Assembly: GCF_030848805.1 (NCBI RefSeq)
Contig: NC_092366.1
Location: 5,723,724 to 5,787,723 of the forward strand
Source of the DNA: Temnothorax longispinosus
Taxonomy: Eukaryota > Arthropoda > Insecta > Hymenoptera > Formicidae
DNA length: 64,000 bases
Direction of reading: 5' to 3'
In this document: one piece after another, positions 43,101 through 52,100 of the stretch
Numbering within the stretch: position 1 is the stretch's first letter
Layout: the number at the start of each line of letters is the position of its first letter
Program-made: the position numbers and the translations under genes
Notes under the pieces: generated by a model
Database searches by the model: none
Told to the model about the DNA's origin: nothing
The model's input: the letters and a program-made list of their open reading frames with translations, nothing else

Positions 43101-46100
43101 CACTCTCGCCCCTTGGGTGCTCCTCTCTTTTCCTTTTTCTCGTTCTTCTCAACGTGATTTTACGCCGTCTCTCAAGTCAGACCGTCGCAATTTGCGGAAG
43201 CCCGAATAAACGTTGATAAAACGTGATAAATAGGAATTTCATTGAAATGTTTGTTGGCGCGGACTACGTGCCGACAGTTTTCAACGAGTGACTTATGCGG
43301 CGAACGCCGGGAAAGTAAGGAATGGAAATTTGCAAAACTGTACAAAGAAGGGAGGGATCTCTCGTTTGTCTCGCAATCGACTCTTTGATTAAATAAAATT
43401 AGAGCTTGTGGCGAGTTAAATGGCGGATTTACGAGAAAGAATTTTAAATAGGCGTGAGAAGAATAGGGACAGCTTTCAACCACAATGCTCTTTAACGTTG
43501 TAAAGCATTACGTTATTTTGTGATGACCCGTACAAACGCAATGCCCGCGAAACAACTTGCTAATATGCGTGCGTCAGCAGTGGCCATTAATTAGGAGCCT
43601 GACATCCTTGCTAGTTGTTGATAGAAGCTAGGATGATTAAGGAAGCTGCATAATGGACGCGCGTTGTGCGAAACAACGGCTTGTCCTTGCGGTATGTTAA
43701 ATGTAGATAATGCTGTACAAACAAGTGAGATTTTTTGTAATATTTTTTCGCGACGTAAATTTGGCGAATTGCAGCAAGCCATTTAAGCTCTCTTTTAAAT
43801 CTCTTTGTGTAAGTATCCGCGCTATATCTTTAACGAAGTAGCGAAAGAAGAGCGCACCAGTTTTTACATAAAACTCGGTTTTATGTAAACTTATCGTTTT
43901 CTTAACATGTTGTAATTAACAAGCGACACTTTTCCTTCAATTTCTGCCGGTAAATGGTAGGATTTGCGTTTGGTTTTACTGCCTCGTTAAAAATGTTCAT
44001 CCACCGGCGGCGAAATAATCGGACCGTGAATTGTAAATGAATTAACATGTGAAAAAATTATAATTTCTTTATGGAAGAAAGAGCAGAAAGAGAAAGAAAG
44101 TGTGTGTGTGTTTTTCGCTACGCAGCGAGTTAATTATAATTGGTCTCCACATGCACAGGAAGCAAATGCAATTACTAAATGCGAATATGAAATTTTTCCT
44201 GAACGACTCGCTAACGGAAGGACTTGGAACTATTGTTTTAGCTCTTTCCTATATATAAAAGATGGATTCGAGAAATTTTTAAATAATTTTATATTTAGAT
44301 TATATATATTTATATATATAAGTATAAATTTATATAATAATATATATAATAATATATATAATAATTATATATAAGTATAAATTTATATATATTTATATAA
44401 ATAATATATATTTATATTTATATTATATTTATATTCTTTCTCAAAGAGGGCACCTATTAAGATGAGCGAAAGTGAAATTTTTGATGCAATTGCGGAGTTT
44501 GCTTGCCCCTTTATTCTTATCATAATCAGCGTGCAAGGCTCAACGACATATAATTTCGAAAGAGTTGCCAGTTTCTTATCACTTATGCATCCATGACGGA
44601 TTATCTCAGAGGTATTCCTCCGTTCCTAATGCGCCTTTTTCGTTTCCTCATTCTCTCTTAGGACAGCACTTCCACAATCTTATTATTTTTCAGTATTATT
44701 GACTCTTGCACCGGCGACGCCGGTTTCGGTACCTTCTCAATGCTATCCGCTTTAAGAAATAATGTGCAAAATTTGTGGTTTCTCTAAAGGTAAAACTTTG
44801 TTACATAAAGTATCCCAAAATAATTCTTCGTAGTTTAGCAAAAGTTTTTAGTAACCCCGAACTCTATGTGAATTTTACGAACGTCGCTGGCAACTTTGAC
44901 AATGCTCGCGATATACATCTTTACATACGCTTTCGTATAAATTTTGCATTTTCGTTCTTCTCTCGATACTCTTTTCTTAATAATTCCCCTTATTCTTGTC
45001 CGATAAATGTGTCAGTATCGAAACCAGCGTCTCTACACATTTTCTTCGAACACCAGGTACTGCCCCAGTCACCTAATTCTAACACAACACATCGAGAATT
45101 ACGCAGGATAATATTCCCTAGCTTAAGTACAGTACTATACGTCTGCAAGTCTTTAGATACGGAAGCATATGTATCGGACGTGGATGTATGTGTGTGGTGT
45201 GTGTGTCTCTCGCACGCGTACCAACGTAGTTCATTCATTCGATTATTGCGAAACAGTTTCTATGCAAGTCGAACAACTGTCGGTGTACGCAATGCGGTCG
45301 ATCGTACGGAGTAGTATATGCATGTCTGTTAACAAGAACAAGAAAAATGCTTATTTCTGCAAGCTATCAATCGGTTGTAATAATACCTCCCTGTCGTTTG
45401 TATGCACCTTTCATTTAATTATCGAGATATAAATTCGTGTGTTCCGAGATTTAATAGAAACTAAATGCAAATTTCCATTAAATAACGCTGTTCTACTATT
45501 TAAATTATTTATAATTTACTATCGCGACTTGACGTGTAACAACACAAATTTCGAAGTCAGGTTGTTAAGTCAGTACAGGTCGTTCGGTGTATACAAACGA
45601 CACGTTACCGTCACGATATAGTTTTATTACTCTACCATGGTATAATGTATAATAATTATTACTACACGACGTACAACAACGATCATTAGTCTTGTCGTTT
45701 TCCACCTTATCGTAGCTGCACCGCGACGTACTGACGACAGTTAAAAAAATTTTGCGCACGCACCGTATATACACGGCGAATTTTTTCTCTGGCGTAACAC
45801 GCGCGTTTTTCGCGTCACGTTCTTTCACGGATGTACATATCTGCTGCGGTCGGCATAAAGATCATCGGAGGGACTCGTCGAATTTTATTTTATTTTTTTC
45901 AGGAGACGCTCCTGTCTCGGAAGGAAATCCACGGGAGACGAACCCCCGTCGTTGGCTCGCTTCGCGATGGAACGTGTAGAAAAGGTAAGAAGTACAAGCT
46001 GCGGAGATATTGTCGGCGTAATACTGTCTCTCGCACGACGGCGCGAGTTACGAGGTACGCGAGGTATCGATTTTTCTGCATTCACGCGCGATTGAATGGG

Positions 46101-49100
46101 ATGTATCGCCCCGCGGAATATATCGTTGCACTAAACGTGTGTGTCGCCCTGAATGGCATTAATATCGGGGGCAACGATAAGCGTCGTCGATTTTGGAAGT
46201 CCCTGTATATTGTACGACGGATACCCAAGGCGTCTGTCAACCGGTTATCGTTATCGATCGCGATCGATAGCGCGATCTACTTAACTTGATCCGTCGTTTA
46301 CGTAAAAAAAAAACGCGACGTTAGGTAAAAATTGCCTCGGGCAAATCGTCCTTGCTGATCGGAAACGTTGCAAAATTGACTCTACATACTTCGATTTCGC
46401 GTGGGTGATATAGGAAGATGTGTGAGTGTAACAGTGGCGGATATATGGATGCAATATTCTATGATGTCAGGAACTAAGAATTCGGTATTCGCAGTTTGAT
46501 CTTATACCCAAGGCCGCGTATCGAGCGCGACCTTAAAATGCTATACGGATTTATAGTCGCGAGTTAAAGCTCGCGATCGTCTTACGTCTTGCGAATCGTA
46601 AATCTATACGTATAGGATTTCGAGAAGATCGCACACGTGGGACAATCCCGAGTATAAGATTCGACTATGAATATCGCAAAAGGAATGATCTTCCGTATAT
46701 ACCGCGTGTTTATTGTCCACGCGTCAAGAAACCGTGCGAGAAATGTCCATTTAGCAACGACTATAGTCACCGCTGCTGGATCTCTCGCGCGTTTCTCTCA
46801 CTCGTCTCGAACGATTCGTCGCGCTAATAGCCGCGCTTTTAAAAACCCTTTGTGTTTCTCGCGAATTCTTGCGGCGTCACTACTTCTAGGCACGTATCAT
46901 GCGCCTTTTATCGCAGCGTGCTCTTTGTACCTAGATCGCAGAAACGCCGGTCCATTCGCCGGCGCAATTTCCACTCCGGGTCGTTTTCTTCTCTCTCTCT
47001 TATATAGCATGATGAACGGCTCGCGTGTACGCGAGTATTTCCGGTATGTTTACAGGCGTTTACGGGAGCGATGGATTTCGATGTTTTACGATTTTCTCCG
47101 CAGTGTCTGCGCGACGTACGTTCTTATCGCTATAATGTGACTTATCATTATGCCCTCTGCGATTCTCAGGTAACATTCGACGCGAACAATGGCGCTTGTA
47201 CTTGACGCAATTTTTGACAACTTTTGACAATGAGACATGCGAGAAAAATTAAAGAATGATAAGGACTAGGTGAACGATAAAAATAAGATAAGAATAATTT
47301 GACGACGCGAAATACTTGTCTGAACAATTATATCGCATTTTTCTTTTCGCAGGCATATTTTCACAACACTTGTCCGCGTCGCTCAGACACAGCGGTAGTT
47401 TCTAACGATAATAGTTACTAGCTTAAAGCGTATCTACGAATAAAGCACCATCTAAATTACGTCTAAAATGCTTATTAAATGAGCTTTCCGACGGCCACGC
47501 GTCGCCCGCGTGGGATCTCAAGATCAATCATCGTCGATCACAATAAATCAATCGCTACCGAAGCGGCGTTTCCTCGCCCCTTAGAAATATTGCTTGATCA
47601 AGCGTTAGTGGTGTTACACTTAAATTGACTAGTACCGTTTGTAACATGTATCTCACACAACCATCTCAGAGGTTCTCGGTCTCCCTTAACAACCTTAGTG
47701 AAAGAGAGCGAGCAAAATTGTCGTCGCTCTCTTTGACGGCAAAGCTTGACTTCCTTTCGGTGTCGCGCGCAACGTTGATTGAGTATACGTGTCACTTGGT
47801 GACACGGTCTTAACTTTAACGCCAAATATTGTTAAATTCGCAATACCTCACCCATTTTACAGTCAGTCGACGTACCCGCGTACTCGATATTCGAGAGATC
47901 TATACCGTGCCGCATAATGAATTCGAAGCACGCGGGAAATCAATCGTCGAGAATTTTACGTCAGCTGCCAAAACGATCAAGGTGCTAAAGCGCTGACAAT
48001 GGTGAAGAGATAAAGGGCCCCTTTTCCGGCATGCTCGAGTACCGTCTCGTTTGAGATAAATCGAATTCGGACTTGACAATAATTGAATATCCGTATCGAG
48101 ATGTCCAATAAAAAGCGTTAGAATATCATATGTGTAGCCGATCGCAAAAATGCGCGAAACGTGATAAAAACGATTTCACTATTTTACCCAACCTCCGAAT
48201 CTCGAGTACGCTTTACAGAAGTTTTCGTGTCCTCACTTGATCATGATACTCACTGCCGTGGGTCCCTGAGAGATAGCGTTCTCCTTAGAGGCCTCTTCGA
48301 CCTCCTTGAGCTTCTCCTCGGCCTTACGTTCCTTCAAGGCCTTGAGCAGCTTCCACTTGGACCCGGGTGGGCCAGGACTCACCTGGCCCTCCTTCAATGT
48401 CGTGTCCGAGCTTCCGCAGGACGAGGAGTCGATCTTGATCTTCGGTAGACTCAAGGTCGCCGTGGTAGCTGTCTCGGCGCTACCGGCTCCATCGCGCTCG
48501 AGGCCTTCAAGGACAGTGCTTTCAGAATCCCAAGCTCCCGGGATGCTGACCGACACTTCGCTAGGTGGTACACTTACGCTACCTTCGCGGGACAAAGAAT
48601 CCGAGCCCTGCGGCATCTTCTCGCTGTGACGTAGCGTCGAACCGTTGGAGCTTCGTCGCGATTGTTGCTCTTCGAGATCCTTCGGCAGCTCCTCTTCTTC
48701 TTCCTCGTCCATCGATTGTCCGGGGCTGTCTGGACCGGATGTTTCGCCGGAGGAACCCTCCTCCGTGGGTGGTGGTGGTGGAGGCTTCTCCTTTTTGGCT
48801 TCTAGCTCGTGCGCCCACGTATGGTAATCGGTCACTCTGGCGAACACAGCTTCCACACTTTCCGCGGACTTCCGTTTGGGTATAGGCTTCTCGTCGCGAT
48901 ACCTGCTGTCGTTCTCTTCGAAGCGATGTTCCTTAATGACCGTACCGTTCATCCTGCTTCGTGATTCTTCTCTACCCTCCTTTCTCTGATCTTTTGGTTT
49001 CGTGACGGCTTTGAGCTTAAGCTCCTTCAGCACGAACGACATCTTTTCTTTTACCGTTTCGTCTGGTTGGTAAACCTCGTCTTCGGGTTCCTCGATCAGT

Positions 49101-52100
49101 GCTTCTGTCATTTCCATCTCGGACTGTCTTTCCATCTCTTCGAGTTTTCTTAATTCGTAACAATACCATTCGTCTTCGGAATCGATAGAGTCCTCGGTGC
49201 TTTGCCGTCTTGATGACACTCTTGACGTGCTTCTGTACGAATGAGTGCTGCGATTATCCTCGTCAGGTTCACCCGATCGCCCAGTCCAAGGAATCTCTAG
49301 AGATTGTTGATGGCGCGGTAAAAATCGAGTTCCTCCCATGGTATTGTAACCTCTTATGGACGCCGATGGGCTACCCTCCGACGGCGGGGCCTCTTCCGAC
49401 AGACTGGTAACCAGTTCCGGTAGTTTTGCACTGCCAGACTTCTCGCTCTTCTCACTCTTTTCCGACATATCTTCCGGATACTCGAAACTCGTTTCCAAAG
49501 TCTGCGCCGGGCCCTCCTCGCCCGGCTTCTTTTCGTTGTTCTCGTCAGGCACCGATTGGTCATCGGATACTGTTGAAGATTGTCGTTGGCGATACTTGCC
49601 GAGCGCTCGTGACACAGCAAATTCCATGCTCGAGCCACCGATCAAAGTAACTGGAGGCAGTTTTGGCGCCTTCTCATTGGGGGCCTCATCCGAACTGCCT
49701 GTCGATCTCTTAATATCGCCGACGGTTTGGAAGATCGACGATCCGCCGGATCCCGAGCCAGTACTTTTTCCCGAAGCTTCTTCCTCGAGCAAAGCTGCCT
49801 GGTCGTTCGCGTCATGCTCGTTAACCTCGTTCTTTCTTTGATCCTTTTCTTTGATCTCTTTAGCCCATGTATCTTGAAGAGCCTGTTGGTGCAATTGCTC
49901 CTGATGTTGTTGAATTTGCTGTTGAAGCGCTTGCTGCTGCTGCTGAAGCGCCTGTTGTAGCTGTGCTTGCTGTTGTAGCTGTGCTTGCTGTTGTAGTTGC
50001 GCTTGATGTTGTAGCTGTGCTTGCTGCTGTTGCATATATTCCTTTTGTTGCGCTTGAATCTGTGCTTGCTGCTGCTGCTGCTGTTGCGTCATTATCTGCT
50101 GCGGAGGCGGCTGCTTCCTTTTCGTGCTCGCACTCTTTACTTTGGCGAAGAAAGGCGGTTCTTGAACGATGTCAGATATGACGCTGTCTTCATCCTCCGA
50201 GAGACCGCTTTGCCGACCACTGCTCCATTCCGTCTCGGACTGTTCCGGATCGGACAGAGATGCGGACTGATGACTGCGACGTTTGGCCTTCTGGAGAATG
50301 CCGGAGACCGTGGAAACCAACGTATGTTTTTTCTTTTTTCTAGCGGTCTGAGCTCTGCCCCGACCTCGGCCCATCATTTCAGCAGGCAATCTTGGCTGCT
50401 GACCGTCTTGCGGCACGTCCAGATCTTCTCTTCTGACACCACCTGGCAACGATTGACTTCTGTGACGTTTAGTGAGATGCAAATCAGGCAGCCAGTTGCT
50501 CATGGAGCTCATCGCGTTCTTCAGCGAAGAGCCTCTCCTGACCTTCTTCGACAGCTTGCTGGTATCTACCTCGTGATCTTTCAAATTCGAGGCGATACTG
50601 ATGTATCCGGATTGCGAGACTATCACACTGGAGGCGTCATAATACTCGCCCTGCTGCGTCTGTTGTTGTTCCATTCTTCCGCCCTCGTGATCCTGAATGT
50701 ACTGATGCTCCCTTTGCCACTGTCTCTGATAACCGTCCGCGAGTTGCGCGCTCTCGGCACTGCTCAGTCGCTGGCTGTACGGCTGATACTGCTGTTGATA
50801 GGCTTGAGGATAATTCTGATTTGCGTAAATATGATGCTGCTGATACGCCGCATGCGCTTGATAGGCCGGTGGCTGGGGATACCTCCGGTCCGTGTACGGA
50901 CTTTGAGCGTAGCTCCCGTCGGAAGTCAAGGATCTGATGCTGGAAGATGTCGAATCGTGCGGTATCTGTTCCTCCATCGAGTTTAACCACGACGAGCTCT
51001 CGTTTGTCTCCGTACGTGGCAGATTAGTCGCGCTGGTCGGATAGTACGAGAGAGCGTCTGTGATGTTGCCGGTGGGAAACATCGTGCGATACATCGCCGC
51101 CTTGTATCCTTCGTGGTTCGTCATGCCGTCTGTGAAAGAATTTCCGCGTATCGGTTTCTTCCCATGGGACATCATAGTGCCCGTCGTTTCCGCGTACTGA
51201 AGCGCGGCGTAATCCTGATAGTTGGTATATTGATCCATCGACTCGGCGGGGTAGTAAGCCGAGGTGGTAGTCTTGGGCCCGTAGCTCCCAGCACCGCTGG
51301 TATAGACGCTCGTAATGGCCTGCTGTCGATTACTACCGGCCACGGAGTAAATAGCCGGTTGCTCCGATCTGTAGACATAATCCGCGCTCGTATCGGAGGA
51401 CGTCGAGCCATAATGTTGAAGGCTCTGCTGACGACTGCGCTTCTTGGGACTCTGACAGGTAGTAGTTACACCTGGAGCTGGTGGTGGCACAAAAGTATAG
51501 TCTTCTTTCGCTGGCGATTTGCTGGCGGTCGTATATGCCGACAAGTGATTCATCGTCGTTGTGTAGGGATGACCGGACGTAGTCGTCATGGCGCTCGCAA
51601 AGGCGTCTCTACCCTCGGGAGTGTCATAGAGTGGTTCCTGCGTGATAGCGGTGGTAGTAGTCGTTTCTGGAAGGGGTGGTATCGAGCTGGATGTTCTGGC
51701 GGGCTGCGTGCTAGATATGAGATTACTCGCGCGGGTGTGATCCACCGAATAAGAGGTCAGCATCTTAGCGATGGTGCTCTTCGGGGAACACGGTGACTTG
51801 TCTAAGCTGCTCCAACCGCTCATAGAGGACAGACCGGAATCGGATTTAGCTGTGACTATGTTAGCGGCACTGCCAGATTTACCCGCATGTTTCGGTGAAA
51901 TTCGTGGTGATTTGGGCGAATGAGGAGTGCGGGGGCTGAGACGACCTTGGTCCATGGAGACTAATTTTTCCGCGTTTCGCAGGAAACTCGGGCTCTGAGA
52001 CTCCTTCGCGTCCGATTCTCTTTGTTCTGCGCCGGACATGAGGAAGGACTCGGTGGTGTCTCGCGGTGCTGGTGGAGGTGGTGAGCTAGGCGATGGACTA

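Larger units (their letters stand above)
36088..48253 (-). other. Large intron 1 (12.2 kb) after the long N-terminal exon
   Basis: No supported exon. It holds the GAGA-rich region near 36.1-37.1 kb and an AT-rich block at 44281-44436. Several open frames of 100-180 codons (for example 44775-45314, 45831-46289 and 46667-47140, plus strand) have no recognisable domain and are probably chance. This interval is the natural place for internal promoters of shorter isoforms. Confidence 0.65.

Noticed and set aside
44775..45314. 179-codon plus-strand open frame
   Set aside because: Composition is not protein-like and no homology is recognised.
46667..47140. 157-codon plus-strand open frame
   Set aside because: Arg/Ser-rich with no family resemblance, inside an unc-13 intron in a CpG-rich stretch where stops are rare.
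50021..50986. 321-codon open frame on the plus strand
   Set aside because: It is antisense to the unc-13 long exon; the Leu-rich product is the expected shadow of Gln/Ser-rich codons on the other strand.
51113..51796. 227-codon open frame on the plus strand
   Set aside because: Antisense shadow of unc-13 exon 1, with no recognisable domain.
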